64,000 nt of DNA. Origin: Clostridium cadaveris (GTDB lineage: Bacteria > Bacillota > Clostridia > Clostridiales > Clostridiaceae). Of the stretch, positions 19,936 to 28,148 are shown piece by piece (position 1 is the first letter of the stretch; every line of letters begins with the position of its first letter). The notes below the pieces were generated by a model. It was given only the letters and a program-made list of their open reading frames with translations. It searched no databases and was not told the DNA's origin. Location of the stretch: contig NZ_CP076620.1 of NCBI RefSeq assembly GCF_020911725.1, positions 3,275,001 through 3,339,000 of the forward strand, read 5' to 3'. The position numbers and the translations under genes are program-made.

Positions 19936-22900
19936 TTAGTCATTTGTTACTGAAACGGTATCTATATCACATATAGAATAAACTGTAATATCTCCATTAG
20001 TATTATCTACTAACATAATCCCCTTAGAAGCCGCTAATACCTTCCCGTTAATAGGCTCTTGGCATGGTGAACATAACGTATTAATTTCAGTCTCAATACT
20101 TTCTACAACATTTTGACTTGTTGTATTAAGAGTTACATTGGTTAATGCATTGGTACTTGTTGTAGAAAGATTTGCAGAATCAACTACGTTCTTTGATGTT
20201 GTACTAAACAACTGATTAGCCGGCATACTATTTATACTATTGATAGATTTTATAGACCCTGTTTTTTCTGTAATATTTCCTACTACCTGAACCGATGTTG
20301 GAACATCAGGATTGTTTATTTGCTCCATCAAGACTGACTCAACAACATTTACAGGTAATGTCGCTGGTGTTATATCACTCAATACAGAAATCTTTGTTGG
20401 CTCTTCCGGATTGTTAATGTTTCCTGTTGTTACATTTCCTACCGTATTAACAGTTCCTTCTACTCCAGTTACTGATCCTATTACATCTACTGTTGTCGGA
20501 GTCTTTGGATTATTAATACTTGAAGTCGTCACTTCTCCTACTGTATCAACTGTTCCTTCCACTGCTGTTACTGTTCCTATTGCATTTACCGTCTTAGGAA
20601 CATCTGGATTATTTATAGTTCCTGTTGCTAATGAAGTTACTGTATTAATACTGCCTGTATCCCCAGTTACCTTGCCTACAACATCTACTGTTGCTGGAAT
20701 ATCTGGAGCATTTATGGTTCCTGTTGTTACCTTATCTACTATTGTTACTGGTTCAGTGGTCTCTGTTATATTTCCAACTACCTTTAATGTAGTTGGAGTA
20801 GCCGGATTATTTATTATTCCCGTTGTAACTGTATCTACAGTATTAACTTTTCCTGATACACCACTTACCATTTCTACTACATCTATTGTTGTTGGAACCT
20901 CTGGAGCATTTATTGTCCCTACCGTCACTTTTCCTACCGAAGTAATCTTTCCTTCTACCCCTGTAGCAGTTTCTACTACTTCTACGGTAGTAGGGATGCT
21001 AGGATTGTTTATAGCTCCTGTCTTTACCGTTCCTAATGCATTTATTGAGTTTTTTGTTCCACTTACTGTTCCAATTGTATTTACAGTTGTTGGAGTTCCT
21101 GGATCATTTACCGTTCCTGTTGTCACATTTCCTATAAGGCTTCCTTTAGTAAAGACTGGCGCTATCGTCTTAACCACTTCTCCAGAATTTCCAGTAGCTG
21201 TTTCTACAAAATTTGAAGTAACTGGCGTTCCCAAATCACTCACTTCACTAACAGTCGGAGTCCCTGTTACATCTCCAAGTATATTACCAGCTGTTGGTAA
21301 TACAAAATTTAAATTATTTCCGTTAAAAACAACAGGTTTTCCATTTACTACAACATTGAAATTTACATCATGTTCAGGCCAATTTTTTGCTGGATCTATA
21401 GTTCCAGCTGGTACTACTATCTGTAATTGCCCCGTACTTTCACATGTTATTGATGGTATCTGAGCCGAAATTGGTGTTACACTATTAACCGCTGTTAAAC
21501 CAGATACAACTCCACTTATTGTTTTAGGATTTGTAAAAGAAGTTACTGCAGCACCAGTCGTTACATTTAAGGATTCCACTACTGTTGCTGGTGTTGTTGT
21601 TACTCCTGTCATAGCACCATTAGTTAAATTTACTTCATTGACATTTGTTACAACTGTTGTTGGTGTTGTTGTTATGGGTCCACTTACCGTTGCTGGGGTA
21701 CTTGTTATTTCTGTTACCACTTCAGTTGATGCTGGTGTAACACTTGTTACCACTGTTGTTGGTGTTGTTGTTATTGGAGCACTTACTGTTGCTGAAGTGC
21801 TTGTTATCCCTGTCAATACATTTTCACTTGCAGTAGTTACCCCATTGACAACTGTTGTTGGTGTTGTTGTTATTGGGGCACTTACTGTTGCTGAAGTGCT
21901 TGTTATCCCTGTTACCACATCTTCACTTACATTAGTTACGCCTGTAACCACCTTAGTTGCTGTTGTTGTTACTGGAGCACTTACTGTTGCTGGAGTGCTT
22001 GTCACTCCTGTCACTACATCTGTATTCGTGGAAAGTATTCCTGTAACTACCTTAGTTGGCGTTGTTGTTATTGGAGCACTTACTGTTGTTAGCGTACTTG
22101 TTACCCCTGTCACTACATCTTCACTTTCTACAGCACCTTTAGTCAATACTGTTATTGGTGTCGTAGTTATTGGAGCACTTACCGTTACTGGTGTAGTTGT
22201 TACGCCTGTTAAAACATTTTCACTATTCTTTGTAACATTAGAAACCACTGTAGTTGGATTTACTGTAATTGGGGCACTTACTGTCGCTGGGGCACTTGTT
22301 ATTCCTGTCAATATAGGTGCACTAACTTTGTCCACATCAGTTACTACTGTTGTTGGAGTAACACTTATAGGTGCACTTGCTATTGCAGAAGCCTTAGTTA
22401 TTCCTGTTACTAAATCCTCTGATTCTATAGATACTCCCGTTACTACTGTTGTTGGAGTAACACTTATAGGTGCACTTACTGTTGCCGGAACAGACGTTAT
22501 AGATAATACTAAGTCTACGTCACTTACTTCTACATTATTTACAACCGTTGTATTTGAAGGAATAACTGATGAAACTACAGATGCAGGTGTTGTAATTAAT
22601 GCAGCAGAGTTTAATACAGAATTAGCACTGCTAGATATTGAAGTCGTTCCTACTACATCAACATAATTTACATTAGAAATTCCATTTATAGATTCTGTTT
22701 TTTCTAATCCACCTTCATAACTTACACTAGTTATATTACCCTTATTACATTTAATATATTGCTGCATCCCTTTATCACATTTTAATAGTTTCTGTTTATT
22801 AAATCCCATGCAGTATGATTCATTAAATTCTCCACAACCGTTATTACATTCACAACCGTTATTACATCCACAGCCATTATTATTACTCATTAATTTATTT

Positions 22901-23268
22901 AAAGCTAAAAAAAATAATTTTTGAAATTTAGGTTCTGCAAAGTTACTAGATAAAATATGAATTTTGGCTATATCACATATAGAGATATTTAAAGTACTAC
23001 TTATCAATGATGTTTCACTTATCCTTATTGGATTTTCATTTCCATTCGTAAACTCTATAGGATAAGTCATCCCATTTTCTGTTGTAATTTCCGCAGTCAC
23101 TCCAAAGCCTGGTATCTGTATATGATTTACCGCATACAAAATCGCTCTCAATACATTTCTAACGCTATAAGCACAGTTAAGTTCTCTTTTACGACTAGAA
23201 CATTGTTCTTTTTCGCAGCACTCATTGCAATAACAATTTTCTGAAGCTTCAAATTCTTTAGTATTCAT
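19936..23268 (-). CDS. large two-family repeat protein, probable spore coat or exosporium protein
   Basis: 1,110 residues, no signal peptide, no membrane segment, no LPXTG anchor. Residues 1-30 are Cys-rich (CYCNECCEKEQC). Residues 30-115 form a small domain ending in NISICDIAKIHI, followed by a Gly/Asn/Cys segment (NNGCGCNNGCECNNGCG). Residues 245-570 hold nine to ten copies of a 33-34-residue repeat with core TVSAPITTTPTTVVTGV. A unique linker (about 590-690) follows. Residues 710-1005 hold nine copies of a second repeat with core TGTINNPDVPTTVDVVG. The tail has three TTSxNVV repeats and a terminal domain (CSPCQEP ... TVYSICDI) echoing the N-terminal one. Cytoplasmic synthesis, Cys clusters and Thr/Val repeats suit a mother-cell spore-surface protein. 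The role is inferred from composition and the spoIIE neighbour, not from recognised homology. Confidence 0.75.
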   Translation of the reverse strand: MNTKEFEASENCYCNECCEKEQCSSRKRELNCAYSVRNVLRAILYAVNHIQIPGFGVTAEITTENGMTYPIEFTNGNENPIRISETSLISSTLNISICDIAKIHILSSNFAEPKFQKLFFLALNKLMSNNNGCGCNNGCECNNGCGEFNESYCMGFNKQKLLKCDKGMQQYIKCNKGNITSVSYEGGLEKTESINGISNVNYVDVVGTTSISSSANSVLNSAALITTPASVVSSVIPSNTTVVNNVEVSDVDLVLSITSVPATVSAPISVTPTTVVTGVSIESEDLVTGITKASAIASAPISVTPTTVVTDVDKVSAPILTGITSAPATVSAPITVNPTTVVSNVTKNSENVLTGVTTTPVTVSAPITTTPITVLTKGAVESEDVVTGVTSTLTTVSAPITTTPTKVVTGILSTNTDVVTGVTSTPATVSAPVTTTATKVVTGVTNVSEDVVTGITSTSATVSAPITTTPTTVVNGVTTASENVLTGITSTSATVSAPITTTPTTVVTSVTPASTEVVTEITSTPATVSGPITTTPTTVVTNVNEVNLTNGAMTGVTTTPATVVESLNVTTGAAVTSFTNPKTISGVVSGLTAVNSVTPISAQIPSITCESTGQLQIVVPAGTIDPAKNWPEHDVNFNVVVNGKPVVFNGNNLNFVLPTAGNILGDVTGTPTVSEVSDLGTPVTSNFVETATGNSGEVVKTIAPVFTKGSLIGNVTTGTVNDPGTPTTVNTIGTVSGTKNSINALGTVKTGAINNPSIPTTVEVVETATGVEGKITSVGKVTVGTINAPEVPTTIDVVEMVSGVSGKVNTVDTVTTGIINNPATPTTLKVVGNITETTEPVTIVDKVTTGTINAPDIPATVDVVGKVTGDTGSINTVTSLATGTINNPDVPKTVNAIGTVTAVEGTVDTVGEVTTSSINNPKTPTTVDVIGSVTGVEGTVNTVGNVTTGNINNPEEPTKISVLSDITPATLPVNVVESVLMEQINNPDVPTSVQVVGNITEKTGSIKSINSINSMPANQLFSTTSKNVVDSANLSTTSTNALTNVTLNTTSQNVVESIETEINTLCSPCQEPINGKVLAASKGIMLVDNTNGDITVYSICDIDTVSVTND

Positions 23269-23386
23269 GAAAACATCCCCATTCTAAATAATTTAGCATA
23301 AACTGTTGATTGTTTAATTTTTCTTTGATTAAGTTGATAACTTTTTAGATTTTCATATTAATCTCTTAATATAAAATTAGTAAGTT

Positions 23387-23398
23387 TAAACGCGTTTA
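23387..23398. promoter_or_regulatory. 12-base palindrome upstream of the repeat-protein gene
   Basis: Perfect palindrome TAAACGCGTTTA, about 120 bases before the start codon. The CG-centred symmetry resembles LacI-family operators. A minus-strand CATATAATA farther upstream fits the mother-cell sigma -10 pattern CATANNNTA, but chance matches are common in such AT-rich DNA. Confidence 0.35.
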
Positions 23399-23493
23399 TA
23401 ACCAATAATTATTATATGTATATATTAATTATTGTGATAACTAATTAGAATTTTGTTTCAGAGATATTTTTCTTTTAAAATACTTTACAAAAT

Positions 23494-23530
23494 AAAAAAA
23501 CCTCAAAACTTGATTTCTCAAGAATTGAGG
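23494..23530 (-). terminator. terminator of the tRNA array
   Basis: Thirteen-base stem with two mismatches (23501-23513 with 23518-23530), followed on the minus strand by seven T. Confidence 0.85.
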
Positions 23531-23544
23531 TCTATACACAAAAT

Positions 23545-23621
23545 TGGTAGCGGAAATAGGACTTGAACCTACGACACTTCGGGTATGAACCGAATGCTCT
23601 AGCCAGCTGAGCTATTCCGCC
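23545..23621 (-). tRNA. tRNA-Met (CAT), elongator, copy 1
   Basis: Anticodon loop TTCATAC, 77 bases with encoded CCA. The acceptor begins GGCGGAA with G1-U72, like Bacillus elongator tRNA-Met. Last gene of the array. Confidence 0.93.
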
Positions 23622-23625
23622 ATGT

Positions 23626-23701
<76 letters not shown>

Positions 23702-23713
23702 ATATTAAAACAA

Positions 23714-23802
23714 TGGTGCTGAAGACCGGAATCGAACCGGTACGGTGTTTTAGCACCGCAGGATTTTAAGTCCTGTGCGTCTGCCAGTTCCGCCACTCCA
23801 GC
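23714..23802 (-). tRNA. tRNA-Leu (TAA), copy 1
   Basis: 89-base class II tRNA with a long variable arm; anticodon loop ACTTAAAA gives TAA; acceptor GCTGGAG; CCA encoded. Confidence 0.95.
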
Positions 23803-23850
23803 ATGTTTATATAATAAACTTAGCTATAGCTATTAGGTTATTAACAAAAT

Positions 23851-23927
23851 TGGTAGCGGAAATAGGACTTGAACCTACGACACTTCGGGTATGAACCGAA
23901 TGCTCTAGCCAGCTGAGCTATTCCGCC
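23851..23927 (-). tRNA. tRNA-Met (CAT), elongator, copy 2
   Basis: Identical in sequence to the copy 306 bases away. Confidence 0.93.
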
Positions 23928-23931
23928 ATGT

Positions 23932-24007
<76 letters not shown>

Positions 24008-24019
24008 ATATTAAGATAA

Positions 24020-24108
24020 TGGTGCTGAAGACCGGAATCGAACCGGTACGGTGTTTTAGCACCGCAGGATTTTAAGTCCTGTGCGTCTGCCAGTTCCGCC
24101 ACTCCAGC
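24020..24108 (-). tRNA. tRNA-Leu (TAA), copy 2
   Basis: Identical to copy 1; first tRNA after the array promoter. Confidence 0.95.
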
Positions 24109-24145
24109 ATGTTTATTATCTTGCTGTTGCCTTACGACATGTTTT

Positions 24146-24174
24146 ATTATATATCATGTTTTTTATAGTGTCAA
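24146..24174 (-). promoter_or_regulatory. consensus promoter of the tRNA array
   Basis: Minus strand TTGACA (24169-24174), 17 bases, TATAAT (24146-24151): a perfect sigma-A consensus about 40 bases before the first tRNA-Leu. Confidence 0.9.
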
Positions 24175-24243
24175 CATGTTTTTTTAACTTTTGTAAAAAA
24201 AAATTTGTTTTGTTGATATACTTTTAAAGCGTATGTTACAAAA

Positions 24244-24264
24244 GCTCTAAGCAATGCTTAGAGC
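24244..24264 (-). terminator. terminator of the S1-domain gene
   Basis: Ten-base palindromic stem GCTCTAAGCA around 24254 with TTTTG following on the minus strand. Confidence 0.7.
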
Positions 24265-24271
24265 CATAATA

Positions 24272-24682
24272 TTAGCCTATACTTTTTCTACTATAATTTT
24301 TGCCACGTGATTCTTGATGCTTCTTTATATCTTGAAATCTTTCTTCACTATCCTTTAAAAATTTTGACATGATATCTTCAAAATTTTTAGTAGAAGTCTT
24401 AGGCTTTTCAGCACTCCAATCAATTTCAGCAGGTCTTGCTGATTTTTTATTTATATTAGCTTGCTTTATTGATAAGCTTATCTTTCCCTTGTCATCTATA
24501 GAAATGACTTTTACCCTTACCTTATCTTGCTCTTTTAAATACTCTCTGATATCCTTGACAAATGTGTCTGCAACTTCTGATATATGAACCAGCCCAGTCT
24601 TTCCTTCGATTTCTATAAAAGCTCCAAAATTGGTAATGTTAACTACTGTTCCCTCTAAAATGTTTCCTGCCTTTAAGGTCAT
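24272..24682 (-). CDS. S1 RNA-binding domain protein (YabR / GSP13-like)
   Basis: 136 residues. An S1 domain spans residues 3-73 (GNILEGTVVNITNFGAFIEIEGKTG, LVHISEVAD, KVRVKVISIDDKGKISLSIKQA). A charged, low-complexity tail (DIMSKFLKDSEERFQDIKKHQ ... RKS) follows. Single-S1 proteins of this kind bind RNA and associate with ribosomes under stress. Its place between divIC and the tRNAs upstream of spoIIE matches yabR of B. subtilis. Confidence 0.9.
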   Translation of the reverse strand: MTLKAGNILEGTVVNITNFGAFIEIEGKTGLVHISEVADTFVKDIREYLKEQDKVRVKVISIDDKGKISLSIKQANINKKSARPAEIDWSAEKPKTSTKNFEDIMSKFLKDSEERFQDIKKHQESRGKNYSRKSIG

Positions 24683-24740
24683 ATTAAAAAGACTCCTCCT
24701 TAAAATATTAATAATATATTATTTTATTTTTTGACTTGAA

Positions 24741-25025
24741 TTATGGTGATTTTAAACTATCATCATTGAGTACAGGCACTTCTCCCGGCTTTATATAACC
24801 AAGTCTTTCTCTAGTCATTCTTTCAAGATAAGCATCAGTCTTTGAAAATTCTACTTCTTCCTGCAATTGTGCATTCTTATCCTTAAGCTCTTCTAATTGT
24901 TTTTCTTGCGCTGTAATCTCTTGATTAATCTTAGTAATCTTTATTTGTTGAGCAATAACACTAACTATAGCATATAAAATAACTAATGTTAATACTAACT
25001 TCTTTAAAGTAAATTTCTCTCTCAT
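24741..25025 (-). CDS. divIC: cell division protein DivIC/FtsB
   Basis: 94-residue bitopic membrane protein of the divisome. A short basic N-terminus, a transmembrane helix (about 9-26), then a coiled coil (KITKINQEITAQEKQLEELKD) and the conserved tail with YLERMTRERLGYIKPGE, the FtsB/DivIC hallmark. It scaffolds FtsL and septal peptidoglycan synthases. Part of the yab sporulation/division run. Confidence 0.92.
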   Translation of the reverse strand: MREKFTLKKLVLTLVILYAIVSVIAQQIKITKINQEITAQEKQLEELKDKNAQLQEEVEFSKTDAYLERMTRERLGYIKPGEVPVLNDDSLKSP

Positions 25026-25119
25026 CTTAATCCCCCACCAAAAGAGATTATTTTATAATAAATCTATTATAATTATATTGTAAATTCTATTCAGACTTTA
25101 TTCAAGTTATTTTTCATCA

Positions 25120-25518
25120 TTATATATCTTTTTTCTGGTAATCCCTATTATAAAACAATAACTTAAAGGGATAAGATATCTGCTTCCCTATAACCCTTAT
25201 CCCCTTATATATACTTCTAAATGTCTTATAATAAAACTTTCTCAAAATTTTACTAAATAGTCTTAGATACAAAAGTATCCCCATACCTATAGATATATAT
25301 ACATAAGCACTTACGAAAGCATAGTTTGTGTTAAGTAGGAATATAAACACAACTATTGTTGCTAAAATCCAAAACAATATATCCTCAATTATCATTACTA
25401 TTTTAGAAGTTGTAAAACCTCTATATAATCTATATAAATCAAACATGATACCGGTCAGTACCCCTGCTAATATACTAAATATAACTATTTTTACTTGTAA
25501 TGTCATAGTTAAAACCAT
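25120..25518 (-). CDS. yabQ: spore cortex biosynthesis protein YabQ
   Basis: 132-residue membrane protein. Three to four hydrophobic helices cover residues 8-85 (IVIFSILAGVLTGIMFDLYRLYRG is the family signature), followed by a basic tail. YabQ is needed for cortex formation in B. subtilis and acts in the mother cell. It starts eight bases after yabP, so the two are cotranscribed and probably controlled by a mother-cell sigma factor. Confidence 0.9.
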   Translation of the reverse strand: MVLTMTLQVKIVIFSILAGVLTGIMFDLYRLYRGFTTSKIVMIIEDILFWILATIVVFIFLLNTNYAFVSAYVYISIGMGILLYLRLFSKILRKFYYKTFRSIYKGIRVIGKQISYPFKLLFYNRDYQKKDI

Positions 25519-25526
25519 ATCATCAC

Positions 25527-25820
25527 CTACTTAAACAGCCTTTTTAATATTGATCTATTATCAACCTTTTCATTTGCTCCTGTATATACGCATGAGTTCA
25601 CCGTTCCTACTATAATCACTTCACCGTTTTGGACATCTAGTTTATTCATCTTTAACCCTTCACCTTTTATATGAAGTCCACCATGATTTGTATTCAATAT
25701 AATTTTTTCATCATCAAAACTTATTACTTCTACAACTCCAGTGATAGATAACTTTTTTCTATTTTCTAATGTTAAATTACCCTTCTTCTCATCTATTTTT
25801 ACTTCTTTTTTTCCTTCCAT
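25527..25820 (-). CDS. yabP: sporulation protein YabP
   Basis: 97-residue member of the YabP/YqfC family, small beta-rich sporulation proteins (LTLENRKKLSITGVVEVISFDDEKIIL, ILNTNHGGLHIKGEGLKM). The frame can be extended to a TTG at 25850, but GGAGG sits inside that extension 12 bases before ATG 25820, so the ATG is taken as start. It lies between rqcP and yabQ as in Bacillus. Confidence 0.9.
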   Translation of the reverse strand: MEGKKEVKIDEKKGNLTLENRKKLSITGVVEVISFDDEKIILNTNHGGLHIKGEGLKMNKLDVQNGEVIIVGTVNSCVYTGANEKVDNRSILKRLFK

Positions 25821-25879
25821 ATAAAAACTATTCCTCCAAACATACTTCAATACAGTATATGAAAGAATACCTTTATATA

Positions 25880-26143
25880 TTACTCTTCTTTATCTTCTTC
25901 GCCTTCAAGTATCTCATACATATCTTTAGCATCATCTTTTCTTACGTGCTCAGCTATATTTAATATTCTTGCTTTAATATATTTATTTGCAAAAGCTATT
26001 TCTATTATATCCTGTTCCTTAACATCTGTTCCTGCTTTTGCAACTTTTCCATTTATAGATACTCTTCCGCTGTCACATGCCTCTTTTGCTACTGTTCTTC
26101 TCTTTATTATTCTAGAAACTTTTAAATATTTATCCAAACGCAT
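25880..26143 (-). CDS. rqcP: S4-domain ribosome quality control factor RqcP
   Basis: 87 residues, almost entirely one S4 RNA-binding domain (MRLDKYLKVSRIIKRRTVAKEACDSGRV, then INGKVAKAGTDVKEQD) with an acidic tail. RqcP (YabO, Hsp15-like) works with RqcH on stalled 50S subunits to add alanine tails. Upstream of yabP in the conserved run. Confidence 0.93.
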   Translation of the reverse strand: MRLDKYLKVSRIIKRRTVAKEACDSGRVSINGKVAKAGTDVKEQDIIEIAFANKYIKARILNIAEHVRKDDAKDMYEILEGEEDKEE

Positions 26144-26179
26144 ATAAAATCTCTCCCTTCTTTAACTTTATATAACAAA

Positions 26180-26202
26180 AACCCGAGGGTTCCCCCCGGG
26201 TT
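26180..26202 (-). terminator. terminator of hup
   Basis: GC-rich stem AACCCG (26180-26185) with CGGGTT (26197-26202), extended inside by GGG/CCC pairs, then TTTTG on the minus strand. Confidence 0.75.
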
Positions 26203-26216
26203 AAAATAGATAGAAA

Positions 26217-26492
26217 TTATTTGTTTACTCTATCCTTGAACTCTTTTCCTGCTTTGAATACTGGCATTGTAGATGCAGCAATCTTTATTTCTTCTCCAGT
26301 CTTTGGATTTCTTCCAGTTCTTTCTGCTCTTTCTCTTGTTTCAAAAGTTCCAAATCCAACTAATTGTACTTTATCTCCGCTTTCTAAAGCTTCTTCAACA
26401 CTTTCTACGAAGGCTTTAAGAGCTGCCTCTGTTTGTTTCTTGTTTAACTCGCTTTTGTCTGCCATTCTTGAAATTAAATCTGCCTTGTTCAC
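26217..26492 (-). CDS. hup: DNA-binding protein HU
   Basis: 91-residue nucleoid protein. The prokaryotic HU signature GFGTFETRERAERTGRNPKTG, with the Pro of the DNA-intercalating beta arm, is complete. Starts at GTG 26492 behind GGAGG. Monocistronic with its own terminator. Confidence 0.97.
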   Translation of the reverse strand: MNKADLISRMADKSELNKKQTEAALKAFVESVEEALESGDKVQLVGFGTFETRERAERTGRNPKTGEEIKIAASTMPVFKAGKEFKDRVNK

Positions 26493-26699
26493 TTGTTTTT
26501 CCTCCTTAAAATTAGAGTATATATAGGAATTATATATATAACTCCCTCATTTTTTATTTTCATTAACTCACATTATCATATTATATATCTATTTGCGTGT
26601 ATAGTCTACAAGTAAATGTCATATATATAACTTTTAACATGAGATAAGTTTCATTTAAATTATATTCTGCATATATTTTAAAAATCCTTCTCAAATTAG

Positions 26700-28148
26700 T
26701 TATTTTCCTAGTTTTTTTGCTTTATTCCATAGTTCATCCATTTCTTCTAGAGTCATGTGCCTAATATCTTTATTTAAAGATACCGCATTTTCTTCTATGT
26801 AAGCAAATCTTTTAATAAATTTTTCGGTAGTATTTGTAAGAGCTTCTTCTGGGTTAATCTTAAGAAATCTAGCAACATTTACTATAGCAAAAATCAAATC
26901 CCCTAGTTCTTCTAATATTCTTGCCACCTCTTTACCTTTATATACCTCTTTTAATTCAAAAAGTTCTTCGTCAACCTTTTTCATAGCATCATCAACATTA
27001 TCCCAGTCGAAACCAACTTTAGCAGCCTTCTTTTGTACTTCTTCCGCTCTCATAAGAGCAGGTAATGATTTGGCAATATGCTTAAGCTCTTCTGTGTATG
27101 AAGTGTATTCTTTTTCCTTCTTCTTTATATCATCCCATTTCTCAAGAACTTTTTCAGTTGAATCTATGTCGTCTTCTCCAAATACATGAGGATGTCTATC
27201 AACCATCTTTTTGCATATTCCTTCTATAACATTCTTCATAGAAAAGAATCCTTCATCTTTTTCTATATCTGCTATAAATACTATTTGGAATAACAAATCT
27301 CCAAGTTCTTCTGCTATAGCATCATCATCTTTATCTTTTATAGCCTCTATGACTTCATAGCATTCATCAATAATATATCTTTTTAGAGAATCTAAATCTT
27401 GTTCTCTATCCCATGGACACCCATCAGGCCCTCTAAGGATAGATGTAATATTCAAAAGATCATTAAAGTCAACTGTAGCATTCTCATCTTTAGGTATGTA
27501 TAGTGATGTGAGATAATCTATATCTTCCTGTCTATCTATCTCATATATCTTTATCTTTCGTATAGATTCAATTTCCTTTACACCTGCTGCCCTAACAAAA
27601 TATATATCCATATCATCATTATAATATTCACCTAATTTTAATTTTACTTCCGATGCTATATATTTATCATAAACTTGAGTTATTATAAGACCACATCTCT
27701 TGTCTAAGGTCTGATAATTCATATCAAATGCATCTATTATCTTAAGTCCATCTACAGGGTCTACAGCTAGAGTCTCCATCATAACATCAACAAAACTCAC
27801 TGCTGGATAAACTTTATACTCTATCTCGTTTTCAATGCATTTATCTATGATAAGTTTTACAGATTTTTCTGCTACAAGTGGGTGTCCTGGCACAGCATAT
27901 ATAACTTCTTCTCTCTTTGCTTTCTCGATTATATCTTCTGCTATGAAATTGTAAACTTCATCAAAGCTATCAAACTTTTCATAGGCAAAGTCATAAGTAC
28001 TGTATTCAATGCCCATTTCTTTTATATAATCTATGGTTGGATGCTTTTCTGTTCTAAAATATTTTTTAGAGGAATCCCTTAATATATTTATGGTCCCCAA
28101 AGTCAAAGCTTCAGGAGAACCTGGTCCTAAACCAAGTATTTTTATCAT
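26700..28148 (-). CDS. mazG: YabN-type methylase-like / MazG nucleotide pyrophosphohydrolase
   Basis: 482 residues, two domains. Residues 1-220 form a tetrapyrrole-methylase-like fold (MIKILGLGPGSPEALTLGT, VIYAVPGHPLVAEKSV). Residues 230-480 contain two MazG modules, each with the metal-binding EELGDL motif (EELGDLLFQIVF and EELGDLIFAIVN). MazG hydrolyses NTPs, including aberrant ones, to NMP and pyrophosphate. Its start overlaps the spoVB stop by four bases (ATGA), so the genes are coupled. Confidence 0.95.
   Translation of the reverse strand: MIKILGLGPGSPEALTLGTINILRDSSKKYFRTEKHPTIDYIKEMGIEYSTYDFAYEKFDSFDEVYNFIAEDIIEKAKREEVIYAVPGHPLVAEKSVKLIIDKCIENEIEYKVYPAVSFVDVMMETLAVDPVDGLKIIDAFDMNYQTLDKRCGLIITQVYDKYIASEVKLKLGEYYNDDMDIYFVRAAGVKEIESIRKIKIYEIDRQEDIDYLTSLYIPKDENATVDFNDLLNITSILRGPDGCPWDREQDLDSLKRYIIDECYEVIEAIKDKDDDAIAEELGDLLFQIVFIADIEKDEGFFSMKNVIEGICKKMVDRHPHVFGEDDIDSTEKVLEKWDDIKKKEKEYTSYTEELKHIAKSLPALMRAEEVQKKAAKVGFDWDNVDDAMKKVDEELFELKEVYKGKEVARILEELGDLIFAIVNVARFLKINPEEALTNTTEKFIKRFAYIEENAVSLNKDIRHMTLEEMDELWNKAKKLGK

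Noticed and set aside
20312-22666. Two long plus-strand open frames (383 and 342 codons) opposite the repeat-protein gene
   Set aside because: They are mirror images of the Thr/Val/Pro-rich repeats, whose codons rarely create stops on the other strand. They lack convincing ribosome-binding sites.
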